A stretch of 64,000 nt of DNA. Source: Tetradesmus obliquus. Its lineage: Eukaryota > Chlorophyta > Chlorophyceae > Sphaeropleales > Scenedesmaceae. Every line of letters starts with the position of its first letter. Within the stretch, counting starts at the first letter, position 1. The stretch covers positions 1,409,001 to 1,473,000 of the forward strand of contig CP126195.1 in the NCBI GenBank assembly GCA_030272155.1, in the 5' to 3' direction. Shown piece by piece: positions 17,116 through 28,711 of this stretch. Both the position numbers and the translations under genes were made by a program. Below the pieces are notes generated by a model. It saw only the letters and a program-made list of their open reading frames with translations, was not told where the DNA came from and made no database searches.

Positions 17116-17271
17116 GATGAGGTATGGGCACCTGCAGCAGGATGGAAGTGGCCAGGACGTGGCAGGTGAGTCAGCATAACAAGAAAGCTGTTCCTGTTGA
17201 CTTGCTGCGTTCAGTGATGCAGATGCATGTCTGCAAACTTGCATTGCGTGCATGCATGCCAGCAGTTTGAA

Positions 17272-17321
<50 letters not shown>

Positions 17322-17552
17322 CAGTGATGCCACCACTCTGGGCTGCAGTTGCGAACCCTACATGGATCAATGCGCTCAAACAGCTAGCCGTTGAGGCAAT
17401 GGATGTGGTGCAATGAAAGCAGCTGGCCGTAGGTGCTGCTGCCGGTTGTCACCCTTTCTGTTCTCTGTTTCATTTTGACACGCACCTGACAGTGCGCACG
17501 CCGAGAACAAGATGGCTATGCTAAAAAAAGTCATAAACATGAGTTTTTTCAT
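10033..17552 (-). CDS. Secreted sulfatase (arylsulfatase family), multi-exon
   Basis: Exons in gene order: 17552-17486 (signal peptide [20 protein letters not shown]), 17131-16826, 16319-16222, 15941-15906, 15473-15424, 14912-14769, 14539-14419, 14168-14016, 13753-13346, 13028-12918, 12506-12462, 12067-11776, 11181-11044 and, tentatively, 10536-10033. Sulfatase landmarks: [18 protein letters not shown] (metal-binding DD), [12 protein letters not shown] (catalytic Cys that becomes formylglycine), [12 protein letters not shown] (active-site Lys/His), [22 protein letters not shown] (metal-binding DN) and [19 protein letters not shown]. The third residue of the C-x-P-x-R core is Gln, not Pro. Phase does not close between 13346 and 13028, so a small exon or another donor is missing there. 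The C-terminal part ([17 protein letters not shown]) resembles a beta-rich extension. Likely substrates are extracellular sulfate esters. Confidence 0.8.
10904..11415 (-). repeat. Partial copies of sulfatase exon 13
   Basis: The start of exon 13 (GTGCTGACTGCTGGCACATA) recurs with its acceptor at about 11265-11300 and 11375-11413. The end of the exon, including its GTGAGA donor, recurs at about 10918-10978. The functional copy is 11181-11044. Confidence 0.75.
12070..12138. repeat. 11-bp minisatellite
   Basis: About four to five units of TGCGGTCAACA lie immediately upstream (in the gene's sense) of the acceptor of the sulfatase exon at 12067. Confidence 0.8.
12686..12780. repeat. 12-bp minisatellite
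   Basis: About seven imperfect units of CACATGGTACCG lie in a sulfatase intron. The unit contains the palindrome GGTACC. Confidence 0.85.
14999..15062 (-). repeat. Partial copy of sulfatase exon 6 start
   Basis: The coding start (L-N[14 protein letters not shown]) is repeated upstream of the real exon 6, and the two are separated by about 19 CAG units at 14940-14997. Confidence 0.8.
16697..16735 (-). repeat. Partial copy of sulfatase exon 2 end
   Basis: The segment ACGGGCACCATG through GGAG|GTGAGG recurs about 100 bp downstream of the real exon 2 donor (16826). A CTG-rich tract (sense CAG) lies between. The donor motif is intact in the copy. Confidence 0.8.
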
Positions 17553-18245
17553 TGTGTCGCATGCACACGTGGCTGCTTTTCACACCAGCAGAGCCGCAGG
17601 ACGCGACTCTCAAAACATTACCCTGATTACGACATGGAAAGTGATAGAACTCAGCAAGCACAGATATGGCGCATTTACGACTATGTAAACGCTATGTCAT
17701 GCAGAGGCGGCATCTTCTCCCTCTTCTGACAGTGACGTTTGGCGCCCGTTACTTTCACCATGTTGTGGTTGTACCCTTTGCTCTGCGCGCAAGTGTGTCC
17801 ATTGCGAGCAAAATGTGTTCCGTTCTCTGTTTAAAAAGCGTGATGTGGCCGCTCAGCCTTTGCGCGGTTCTCTGTATTGTGGTCACATATCTGTGGTTCC
17901 CGCGCAAGGGCACATCCTAGCACATCTCAGCAGCAGCACGGCACTTGCGATCATTGCTCTGCAGGTGCAACAAACAAATAACGCGCAGCACAGTACAAAC
18001 CCAACAGCTGGCGCAGTCATAGTTTGAAGCACCGCCCTGCATACAAGGCTTATACCAGTCAATCGGCAGCCACTAGGCTTGCTCTGCCAACAAGAAGACA
18101 TAACTTCAGCTGACTGCCAAGACGCAGCATTTCAAACAGCCTTTGCAAACCAACACCAATCAGGAGGGGATCCACCAGGTCAAGGAGCTTACTTCACCCT
18201 GTGCTGCCACTGCAGCCTGCCAAGCACCCTGCCTCGTGTACAGTA
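17553..18245. other. Sulfatase upstream region
   Basis: The sulfatase promoter should lie directly upstream of 17552. Nothing else was recognised between it and the terminal-exon copies of serpin 2. Confidence 0.35.
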
Positions 18246-18481
18246 ACTAGCTGCTGCTGCGGTTTCTTTGAGGGGTTGCTGACTGTGCCCACAAACAGTG
18301 GCGTGCTGCTGAGAACACACACTGCTGTGCAACTGCTGCTGCTGCTAGTAGCAGCAGCAGCAGCAGCACAAACAAACAAACAGTAGCAGCAGCAGCAGCA
18401 CTCCGCTTCATCTACTGTAGGGACTTGGATGGGTTCCTGACCGTGCCCACAAACAGTGGCGTGCCGCTGAGAACACACACT
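18246..18481 (-). pseudogene. Two extra copies of the serpin 2 C-terminal segment
   Basis: The end of serpin 2, read as TPLFVGTVSDPSK, recurs at about 18419-18469 and 18253-18312 with small changes (VRNPSKSLQ, VSNPSKKPQ), beyond the true stop at 18531. CAG/CTG runs lie between copies. None has an upstream acceptor that supplies a reactive loop. Confidence 0.8.
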
Positions 18482-18530
18482 GCTGCGCTACTGGAGCAGC
18501 AGCAGCACCCTGCCTTGTCTATGGCAGCTG

Positions 18531-19065
18531 CTACTGTGGGGACTTGGATGGGTCGCTGACAGTCCCCACAAACAGTGGCGTGCTGCTGGCGTCATCCACC
18601 AGCATGAACAGGAAGGGCCGGTCAAACCTGCAGCAGCAGCAGCAGCAGCAGGCGTTTGATGTCTAGCCAAACCATACGCACCGTCAGCTGCATACAGTGA
18701 GCAGCAGCATGATTAAACGCACATGAGCATCGGCTGCTGGTTAAGTTGCAGGGCATGAAGTTGTGCTTGCATTCGAACGACTACCGCTGGTGATAGTTTC
18801 TGTTGATAGATCATGTTCCTGTCCGAGTTTCAGCTGCTGCAGAATGCGCCTAGCCTTGCATACGCAGCTGGGCTGCAGCTGCATGCTCCGCCTGACCAGC
18901 AGGCAGCCAACAGCTGCATGTGCTAGCTCAAATCCTAATATAACCGCACCTGATGAGTGGTGTTGCGGCCATGACTGCTGTTGCGCGCATCATGATGACG
19001 GCAGTCACTGCTGCTGCCTCTGTGCCCTCCTCATCCACAATCACACACACCTGCATCCATGAGAC

Positions 19066-19106
<41 letters not shown>

Positions 19107-19531
19107 TGTTCGGAGTCTGCAGCAGCAGTCACTGCTGCTACCTCTGTGCCCTCCTCATCCACAATCACACACCTGCTCCACCAATAAACACCATACATCA
19201 GCAGAAGATATTGAAATGTGGTGCAGTAGGATATACTTCTCATCAGTCAGCTGCAGGATCAGTGTGCTTCACAGGCAACAGCTGAGGCATCACGCTTGGA
19301 GGTGCAGCCAAGCAACAGCCTGTACAGCATGCTTTCCCTGAAGTAAGCAAGTGAGAAGCAGCCAGGCCAGGGGCTGTGATGCTGCTCACAAGCAACTGAG
19401 CTCTACACTACTTGTGCTGCCTGCCACTCACGCTCTGCAGTACGTCGCTGATGTACAGTGGCTGGGGGCTCAGCTGGCTGAAGTCGGCCGCCTTGTCAGC
19501 AAAGGGCGCAGACAGCCCCAGGGCCACCAGC

Positions 19532-19562
<31 letters not shown>

Positions 19563-20383
19563 GGCAGCAGCAGCAGCAGCAGAGGTAAATGGCACCGTCA
19601 GCTGTGTTGTTTGTACGCCAACCAGAGAAGACTTCCTCAGCAACACCAGCCTCTGGCATAGCCACATCAATCACACAGCACACAAACTGCTGACCAACAT
19701 ACAAGCAGGTGAGATCCTCCTAGTGTAACCATCTCATTGCAGTAATCACCGCACAGGAATTACTCCCTGGTGTAACCCACCTTCTTCAGTGACGTCGGCT
19801 GCGTCTTCACCTTGAACTTCGGCAGCTGAACATCCAGCCCGGCAGGCCCCACATTCCTGAACTTGGTTGCATCCAGAAGATCCCCCACATCAAGCTGTGC
19901 TGCTGCTGCTGCAATGCCTTGTACCGCCAGATGCTCACTCGGCAGTACAATGAGCGCTGAGATTGTACTGCCTTTGTACGGCAGGCGTACCGCCTGGTAG
20001 CTGGATGTTTCGGCGTACTGCACTTTGCGTGCGCCGGGGGCTGACTGGTCTGCTGCTTTGAAACGCTTGCTCATCATGTCCACCTGCAGAGCAACAGTAG
20101 CATAGAATATATATGCGTTGTGGACATGCAGTAGTGCCGCAGTACAGAATATTCAATGCGCTTGCTCATCATGCCAGCGCAACCAGGGAGCATTGTCGAG
20201 CTAGTACTGCCGCAGAACAAGCCCAGTGAGAAAAGCAGCGTAGTTGCACAGTGACACTGAAGAGCACGCACATTAGCAGCTGCTGTTGCTGCTGCAGGCC
20301 TCACCTGCACCTCGTGGCCCGCTCCCAGCTTGAAGGCCTGCCTGCTGGTGGCCTCCTTCTTGAAGGCGTACTCCCACAGCCCT

Positions 20384-20425
<42 letters not shown>

Positions 20426-21096
20426 ATGCACTGCTGCTCAACAGCTTGTATGCAGCAAGCTGCCCACCTGCGATACATGCTGGACGCGCCCCCAACATGA
20501 GCGTCACCAACTGCTGAGCTGGCCAAACATAGAAAAAGCATGCCACAACTGCACTGCATCAGGTGACCCCAAAATCCATCGCATTCGGCGAAAGTACCAT
20601 GCGCACCCTTGAAGTAGACTGCGTTGGTCAGCACCAGGTCAAAGTCGGTGCCAGGAGGCACAGCCACGCTGATGAGGCCCCAGTGTAGCGCCAGGCAGCA
20701 AGACTTACAAACCCTGTCACCACAGCAGATCAGATGGCCACATCTCCTACAAAACACCTAGAACAATGGAGAACATGCTATGAATGTGTCTTGCACACCC
20801 TTGAAGTAGACTGCGTTGGTCAGCACCAGGTCAAAGTCAGTGCCAGGAGGCACACACATATGAGCCCTGTCACCACACCAGATCAGGCAGCCACATCACC
20901 TACAAAAACACCTAGAACACTTCAAAACATGCTGCAAAGGTAACTTGCGCACCCTTGAAGTAGACCGCATTGGTCAGCACCAGGTCAAAGTCGGTGCCAG
21001 GAGGCACAGCCACACTGATGAGGCCCTTGGTGGCAGCAGCAGCCCAGGCGTTGATGGGGTCAACACTGGCCACATCACGCACCTCAGCCTGCGGCG

Positions 21097-21142
<46 letters not shown>

Positions 21143-22284
21143 GTGTTGTGTGATGTGACATGGCAGCAGCCCAGGCGTTGATGGGCTCAACGCCGGCCAC
21201 GTCACGCACCTCAGCCTGCGGCAGCAGCAGCAGCAGCAGCAGCAGCAGCGGTGCAGGGTGTTTCATAACATGGCAGCAGCCCAGGCGCTGATGGGGTCAT
21301 CGCTGGCCACCTCATGACTTCAGCCTGCGGCAACAGCAGCGGCAGCAGCAGCAACAGGCGTGGCATGACACAGCAGTACATTTTGCTGTGGGTCCAGTGA
21401 AAAGCATGAACATTGAAAGTTTGGAGCAAGAAGTGAATGAGGCCGTTGTACAACATGTTATATAACGTGTCTCCCAACTGCTGAGCACAAGGCTGGCACA
21501 CCAAGCAACAGACTGACATGCACGCATCTTGAACAGCTGCAGCATCTTGGCTACAAAAATAACACGTAGACAAGCGCTGCCTGACGTATGGCAATGTCAC
21601 AACCGTCTGCTGAGTCCAAGCCGCAGTGCGCCCAGCAGCAATGCACATTCGCACCTTGAACAGCTGCAGCATCTTGTAAACCACAAACTGAGCAGAACGT
21701 CGGGTGCACGCATTTCTCAGCAGTACGTGCATTTGTCGCACCTTGAACAGCTGCAGCATCTTGGCTGCATACGCCTCGTGTATGACGTGCTGCATAACGT
21801 GTCTCCCAAATGCTGAGCACAAGGCTGGCACAACAAGCAATAGCCTGACATGTACGCACCTTGAACAGCTGCAGCTTCTTGTCTACAAACATAACACAAA
21901 TACAAATGCTGCCTGACCTATGGCAATGTACGAATCATCTGCTGAGCAAAAGCCATGGTGCGCCCAGCAGCCAATGCACATTCGCACCTTGAACAGCTGC
22001 AGCATCTTGGCTGCATACGCCTCATGCACCGGCACACCCTTTGTCCACACGCCATTGGCAATGATCAGCTGCGCCCCGCCCTCAGCCTTGCTGCCATCTT
22101 CTTTGTCCCCCTGCTGCTGCTGCTGCTGCTGCACTAGGCTGCTGCTGAGTGCTGCTAGCTCTGTGGTGAGCTGCTGCACATCTGCTGCTGCTGCTGGCTT
22201 TGGTGCTAGCAGGCCCAGCAGGCGGGCCTTGTCCTGGTGCAGCAGGTGGAAGATCTGCTGCTCGGTGTCACTGCCAGAGCCTGC

Positions 22285-22321
<37 letters not shown>

Positions 22322-22968
22322 GCAAGGTGGATGATGAACGTGTTAGTGCTGTGCAGAGCTGTCGCATGTGTCAAAGCTGGATTATTGTGCTGTGTAATCA
22401 GCGTTGAACCCTATACCATCATGCAGTCTAAGCACCCACGCAGATATGCAAGCAAGATTGTGCATGCAAACATGAGACCAGCACCTGCTGCAGCTGCTGC
22501 TGTGCATGGATACTCCACAGCTGTCCTCAGGCGCTTGCTTGCTCAGTGACCCTCCGCATTCGTACCTGCACCGTTCAGTGCGAGTCCTAGGGCGATGTAG
22601 AGGCTCACAGGAGACAGGAAACTACCCGAGGCATCTGCGTTTGGCGTGCTGCTCTGCCCCAGCATTTGCCAGGCAAAGGCAGCGATGCGTTGACCGGCCA
22701 TGTTGGGATCTACTGCTGAGCAAGAGCTACTGCTGCTTGAGGGGTCCGCTGGCTCGAATGCGCAAGCAGGCGGTGCTGTGGCTGTCGAGATACCAGCAGG
22801 TCCGGGAGTACTGCTGCTTTCGACGATGGGGCCAGCAAGCACCCTGTTAGGGATGAAAGATGAGACTAATAAGTGTGCCGAGAGTACGTAACGCAGCACC
22901 TGGCGCTTAGAGCTCGCAACTCGCAGACGCAGGTGCTGGGCTCTGCCGTGGACGTGTCTGACGTTCAT
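18531..22968 (-). CDS. Serpin 2, 8 exons
   Basis: Exons with consistent phases are 22968-22566, 22280-21988, 21088-20953, 20381-20305, 20083-19781, 19533-19432, 19050-18950 and 18627-18531, giving 503 aa. Landmarks: SGSFLSPVSLYIALGLALNG, LIIANGVWTKGVPVHEAY, VDPINAWAAATKGLI, FDLVLTNAVYFKG, LWEYAFKKEATSRQAF, MMSKRF, VRLPYKGSTISALIVLP, LDVQLPKFKV, AADFSQLS, VIVDEEGTEAAAVTA and FDRPFLFMLVDD. Compared with serpin 1 it has about 90 extra N-terminal residues (basic, then Ser/Pro-rich), possibly a targeting sequence. A Gln/Ala-rich insert precedes IANGVW. Several introns fall at the same sites as in serpin 1, and exon 6 is 102 bp in both. The hinge E-E-G-T-E-A-A-A-V-T fits an inhibitor. P1 falls near R-A-T in VIMMRATAV, so a trypsin-like target is possible. 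Confidence 0.85.
19112..19175 (-). pseudogene. Broken duplicate of the serpin 2 reactive-loop exon
   Basis: It repeats the exon 7 start through GTEVAAVTA, upstream of the real exon. It has lost one GT unit of the (GT)n after the acceptor, so splicing from exon 6 (phase 0) would shift the frame. It runs into a CTG tract without a donor. Confidence 0.75.
20598..20880 (-). repeat. Two copies of serpin 2 exon 3 end
   Basis: The segment encoding PPGTDFDLVLTNAVYFKG recurs at about 20598-20690 and 20790-20855, downstream of the real exon 3 end at 20953, each with a version of the donor region. Confidence 0.8.
21089..21335 (-). repeat. Two copies of serpin 2 exon 3 start with CTG tracts
   Basis: The exon start (A-E-V-R-D-V-A-x-V-x-P-I-N-A-W-A) with its CCGCAG acceptor recurs at about 21170-21220 and, more decayed, 21283-21330. 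Sense CTG tracts lie between copies. The copy nearest the rest of the exon (from 21088) is functional. Confidence 0.85.
21518..21985 (-). repeat. Four extra copies of serpin 2 exon 2 end
   Basis: The segment for KMLQLFK and its GTGCG donor recurs near 21857, 21739, 21652 and 21524, downstream of the functional donor at 21988. Some copies also keep EAYAA. Spacing is roughly 85-130 bp. Confidence 0.8.
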
Positions 22969-23555
22969 GCAGGATCCGTTGTCTGCAACAATCAGCACGA
23001 TAGATGTTGTTCACACGGATATCACGATAACGCAACATCGATCGACGTGTCACGACTGGAGGTCCTTGAGTCCTGTCACGGCTGACTGTATGACACCTCC
23101 ATGTTCAAACCAACAGATGACGTGGCTCCCTTTTCTCCACCCCACCACTTTCAACTCCACCCACGTCACCTCCCGTCCTTTCATCATGTCACAACATGTA
23201 ACACCCTTACACAACTGCTGGTAGCCAGATCCTAGCTGCTGCCTGCAACGGAGCGCAGGAGCTTCAGCTGCTAGTATAATCATTTGACCTCAGGTCTTCC
23301 GGCTGAAGCCTGGCCACTGCACTTTGCCATACTCAGTGCACGTACTACGTAGTACACCAGCCAGCCGGCCAATCACCAGTGCGCCTACATAAGCCTTGCC
23401 CTGCAAACCACATTCACCTGTACTTGTGGCTGTTCAAAATGGCGCCGGTGGCAGTGGTGCTAGCCAAGAAGTGTTACACCACTGGAATACAACTCCGTTT
23501 TCGAGCCAGTGACAGGATCACTGGGTAACCTCAAGATCAAACCAGACAAGCCTTG
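22969..23555. other. Serpin 2 upstream region
   Basis: This interval lies between the serpin 2 start and the end of Gln-rich gene A and should carry the serpin 2 promoter. No motif was identified with confidence. Confidence 0.35.
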
Positions 23556-23684
23556 CTCTGCTGCTGCTGCTGCTGCTGCTGCTGCTACAGCTGCAGCTGA
23601 CTCGGCCTCTCAAAAGGTCAGCTGTGGGCTGCTAGTCCTTCGATGCGGCACTGCTCCTCAAAGACCTTGTCATGCAGCCACACC

Positions 23685-23690
<6 letters not shown>
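23556..23690 (-). pseudogene. Duplicate of the Gln-rich gene A C-terminal end
   Basis: The copy reads VWLHDKVFEEQCRIEGLAAHS, then an in-frame TGA, then a remnant of ERLSQLQL and TAG. It repeats the last segment of gene A just beyond its stop at 23735, with a CTG tract between. Confidence 0.8.
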
Positions 23691-23734
<44 letters not shown>

Positions 23735-23736
<2 letters not shown>

Positions 23737-23856
23737 ACAGCTGCAGCTGACTCAGCCTCTCAATAGTACAGCTGTGGGCTGCTAGTCCTTCGATGCGGCA
23801 CTGCTCCTCAAAGACGTTGTCAAGCAGCCACACCGGCTGCTGCTGCTGTCCTAGCC

Positions 23857-23918
<62 letters not shown>

Positions 23919-24402
23919 AGGATCACCGCCAGGTCAGCTGCTGCCAGCCTGGCCAGGCATGCCAGCTTCTCCGGCTGCTCTTTCAGCAGCGTCACCGCGT
24001 AGCTTGCACAGCCGTTGCTGGCGTCATCAGCCGCAAGCAGCTCATGCACCAGATCAGCTGCCTGCTCCCTGGCTTCATCTTTTGTGGCAGGCGCCGGCAG
24101 CAGCTGCACTGACAGCTCTGGGCTCAGCTTGATGATGACAGCAGCTGCGCAAGACTGATGCTGCTGCTGCTGTGGTGGCTGCTGCTGCTGTGGTGGCTGC
24201 TGCTGTTGCAGCTGCAGCTGCCGCGGCGGCGGCGGCGGCCATGACACAACGGTGACATGTGATGGCTCTGCTTTGCTGCTGCTGCTGCTGCCGCCTCTGT
24301 TGATGTCAGCACCTGGTTGAGGGGTTGTGCTGATGGCAGAACTGCACTCTCTAACGCCAAATGGCTCTCCATTCTTCTTTGGAGATGTGCTGCTTGCCTG
24401 TA

Positions 24403-24437
<35 letters not shown>

Positions 24438-24821
24438 GGCTGCTGCTTTTGCAGGTGTTGCGGCCGTGGCACGAGTCTGGCACACGATTGCACTGCCCTG
24501 CTGCTGCTGATGACAATGTCAGCACCTGGTTTGGCGGTAAGGTTGCTGGCAGAAGCAATCTGTGGCTTGTCTGTACCCTCTGGTGTTGGGCTGCTTGCCG
24601 GCTGCTGCAGTTGCCGCTGCAGCAGCTGCTGTTGCTGCTGCGACTGCGGCTGTTCAAGCCGTGGAACTATTCTGACACTTGAAGGCTCTGCAACACTGCT
24701 GCTGCTGCTGCTGTTGGCAGCTGGAGGGGTGGTTGAGGTGATAGCAGGATTGGAACCACCACAGCCGCCCCCAAATCGTGGCTCTGTACTTTTCGCTGGC
24801 ACTGTGCTGCTTGCCTGCTGC

Positions 24822-24858
<37 letters not shown>

Positions 24859-25246
24859 TGTGCCTGTTGTACGCCCCCTGCAGCTTCTTGCTGGGGTGCT
24901 GCTGTGCTGCCAGTGCTGCTGCTGTCTCTGCCTGCGCCTTTATTTTCGCTATCTGCAGCGCCTTCCTTGCTGCAGGTCTGAGGCAAGCCATGCAGCTGTT
25001 CAGCTGGCACCAGCTATGAGAGGTGAGGGCTGCTGCTGGCAGGAATGCAGCGGCCTGCTGCTGCTGTACAGCAGCCACCAGGGATGCCTGCAGTGCCGGC
25101 GACAGGTCACTTGGCTGGATTGGGAAGGGCTTCACGGCATGCTGCGCTGCAGCCTTGCGCTGCTGCTGCTGAGGCGGCGGCGGCGGCTGCGGCGGCGGCG
25201 GGGGACGCGGGACCACTCTAACAGATGATGATGGAGGCACTGCAGC

Positions 25247-25280
<34 letters not shown>

Positions 25281-25400
25281 ATGTTAGCACCTGGTTGCGC
25301 AGTTGGGCTGTTTTTAAAACCAGGCTCCCCAACATGTCCACTCTGTACAGTACTCAGCTCCCCTCTTGTCTCTGGTAGTATGCTGCAAGCCCGCCGCCGC

Positions 25401-25438
<38 letters not shown>

Positions 25439-27022
25439 ATGTGGCCCTGGCACGCGTGCGACGCAGGCAGGTGCTTCAGTGCTGCTGCTGCTGCTGCTGC
25501 TGCTGCTTCTGGCAGCATCTGGTTCGGCAGTGCTGCTGCTGATGCTGCCAGCCCCTGGCTCAGCATTTGGGCTGCTGACAATTGCTGGTCCACCACTGAT
25601 ATGTGCCTTTCTGACACACTCTTGTAGGCTGCTGCTTGCCTGCTGCTGCTGCTGCATGTGCCTGTTATATGCCTCCTGCAGCTTCCTGCTGGGGTGCTGC
25701 TGTGCAGCCAGCGCTGCTGTTGTCTCTGCCAGCGCCTGCTCTTTTGCTGCTGCCAGCGCCTCCTTCACTGCACTGCTGAGGCGGGCCGTGCAGCACTCAA
25801 GCTCGCACTAGCTGTTTGCAATCAGAGCTGCTGCTGGCAGGTATGCAGAGGGCTGCTGCTGCTTCACAGCAGCAACAAGCCTTGCTTGAAGTGCTGGAGA
25901 CAGGTCACGGGGCCTGAAGGCAAAGGGCCCGGGCACCAGTCTGACACGAGATGGATATGGCCTGCTGCTGCTGCTGCTGCTGATCTCAGCACTCGGTTGG
26001 GCACTTGAGCTGCTGGCAGCACTGAGCGCACCACCAACATGTGGCCTGCTTCGACTGAGATCTGCTTTGCTACTGAATGCTTCATCCACTGGCAACGCGC
26101 TGCTGGCCTGTTGCTGCTGCTGCTGCTGCATGTGCCTGTTGTAAGCTTCCTGCACCGACTTTCTTGGGTGCTGTTGGGCTGCCAGTGCTGCTGCTGTCTC
26201 TTCCAGCACTTCCTGTTTTGCTGCTGCCAGCGCCTCTTTTGCTGCACAGCTGAAACGAGCCGTGTCACATTCCAGCTGGCACCAGCTGTCTGCATTGACA
26301 GCTGCTGCTGGCAGGTATGCGGAGGGCTGCTGCTGCTTGACAGCAGACACAAGTGCTGCCTGTTGTGCTGAAGACAGGTCACATGGCCGTATCGAGAACT
26401 GCCTCTTACCTGCATGCTGCACTGCAGCCCTGCACTGCTGCTGCTGCTGCTGCTCCTGCGGCGGCGGCGGCGGCGGTGGAGGCTGCTGCGGCGGTGGCGG
26501 CCGTGGCACAACTCTGACACGTGACGGCTCTGCAGCACTACTGCTGCTGCTGCTGCTGCTGTTGCTTCTGCTCTTGAGGATGTCAGCACCGGGTTGGATG
26601 ATATGACTGCTGGCAGAACAGCAAACACTACGGGGGGCTCCAATATGCTGTGAAAGTGTGCAGCTTGCCATCGCCGCGTGCTGCTGCTGCTGCTGCTGTT
26701 GCGGCCTTGGCACGACTCTGACACATGATGGACCTGCCTTGCTGTGGAAGGCTTTGTTCTGGTTGCTGATGGTGCTGATGGTTTCATCACCAGATGGCTG
26801 GGCGGGAGCCCAGTTAGCAGAACTAGGTTCATTACCGCTAAGTGGCTCTGCACAGTCCTCTGACATTGTGCTGTTTGGCTGTTGCTGTGCTTTGCTGTTG
26901 CTGCTGCTGCATGTGCTGTTGCATGTGCCTTTGAGGGCCTCCTGCAGCAGCTGCTTGAGGTGCGTCCAGGCTGCTGGTGCTGCTGCTGTCTTGGCAAGCA
27001 GTTTAAGCTTTTCCACTTGCTG
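23735..27022 (-). CDS. Gln-rich repeat protein A, frame interrupted by one TAG
   Basis: Function not recognised. Two same-frame open stretches (27016-25808 and 25807-23735) are split by one TAG at 25810-25808, where the sister module has Trp (NADSWCQLE against IANS-stop-CELE). The protein has imperfect units: Q-P-G-A-D-I plus a Ser run, P-S-x-V-R-V-V-P-R-P, a Gln/Pro tract, then a folded-looking module of about 90 residues (F-x-I-R-P-x-D-L-S-P-A-x-Q-A-x-L-V-A-A-V) ending in EAYNRHMQQQ. The C-terminus is a conserved block from LSPELSVQLLP to WLLDNVFEEQCR, shared with gene B at 56-58.6 kb. The first codon of the open stretch is GTG, and an acceptor-like CAG precedes it, so a 5' exon is probably missing. 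It is either a recently inactivated gene or the TAG lies in an unrecognised intron. Confidence 0.55.
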
Positions 27023-27336
27023 AAGGCTGTTCTAATCATGCCGTGTTACCGTGTTCCGGCAGGGAGCCACACCAGCATGCAAACATATGGTCGAGCATGC
27101 TGTGTGTGAGTGTTCAGGTACTGCTAGGGCAAGGGCCTAGAGAGGTTGCTGTTCAGGTCTTGGCTCCGTGAAGTGACCCCACGCACGCGCTGTGCAAACG
27201 CGATAAGTGATAATGTATCATATTTGATTCGACATCGTGTTGCACGCCCCAAAATTCTGTACTATCCACCCAAAGCCGTTGGCCGAGTGACTCCGATTGA
27301 ACTTGCTTGCGCTGCATCGCGGCCGCGTAAGCAAGC
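27023..27336. promoter_or_regulatory. Putative divergent promoter region
   Basis: This short interval separates minus-strand Gln-rich gene A from the plus-strand membrane-protein gene starting at 27337. By position it should contain the latter's promoter and 5' UTR. No specific element is claimed. Confidence 0.3.
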
Positions 27337-28666
27337 ATGGACGACAGCAACAGTAACAATGACATAAGAAGATCCTCATCAGCACGCTCGGATCAGGGAG
27401 TGGCACAGCAGCTCAAGCAGGATGCAGCAGCAGGCAGGAGCAAGTCCTTTTCGGAACCTGTGCGACGCAGCGGCAGTTGGAAGATGCCTTGGGACACCAA
27501 CAACAGCACGAGCACGCTAGATACGCAGATAATCGACGCCCAGGCTGCAGCAGCAGCTGTAGCAGCTGCTGTAACAGCCGATGATGACGACACAGCCCCT
27601 GCTGCTGCCAATGATGCTGCGGATGTGCTTCCCCCTGACAGCGCTGCTGCTGCTGCTACAAACAGCACGCAATCGTTTAATGTAACAGATATAACAGATG
27701 TAACAGAGCCTCCTGTGCAGCGTGCTCCCAGTCGCCGCTGGTCCTTTGGGAGGCAGCGCTCCAGCAGCAGCTTAGACAGCCAGCCATCCCTGCAGCGCCA
27801 AGTCAGCAGCAGCAGCAGCAGCAGCAGCATGAACGCAAAATCAACGGCAGCAGCAGCAGCAGCAGCAGCAGCAGTTGACGTATTTGCAGCAGCAGATGCA
27901 GCTGACGGTGCAGCTGGGGAGGTACTTGATGCTGCGCAACAGGACAGCACAGCAGCAGAGGAGAGCCTAGCTACAGCAGCGGCTGTTGCTGCTGCCGCTG
28001 CTGCTCCTGCAGTGGTCCCTGACAGCATGGTGGCTCCTGAGACCACTGCTTCTCTGCATCCAGCGGCAGCAGCAGCAGCAGGGGGTGCCCTACCTGCTGC
28101 TGCAGCAGTGCCTGCCCCTGTAAAGCAGCACAGCAAGAAGAAGGAGAAGAACCAGCAAGCTGCAATCGACACATCTTCCGGCAGCAGCAGCAGCAGCAGT
28201 AAGGGTGGCCTTCCGCTGCCCGCTGTGCTGCTGCTGGGCCTTGCTGCTGCTGCAGCAGCAGGCGGCGCCGTGCTACTGTGGCTGAAGCGCAGGGGCGCCA
28301 GCAGCAGCAGCAGCAGTGGCCAGCCGGGCGGTGCCCTGGAGGATGAGTTTGACCGTGAACTTCGCAGGATGGAGGCTGAAGAGAAGGCGATGGAAGCAGA
28401 AGCTGCGCAGCAGCAGCAGCAGGGAGAGGATGCAGGTGCGGACAGTTGTCTGGCATGTGTGCAGACTGGCTGTCTCTGCAACAACAGTTTGGATTCCTTG
28501 CTTGCTAGCAGCAGGGAGAGGACGCAGGTGCGGCTGTGTTTTGTCACGCCTTGCTGACAGATGGTTGAGAGCCAGCTTGCTGTTTAGCTCCTGTATGCAG
28601 CGTGGCAGGCAGGCATGGCGTATGCCGCCCTGCTCTCGCACATCTGCTGCACCCTCTCCCACCCAG

Positions 28667-28711
<45 letters not shown>

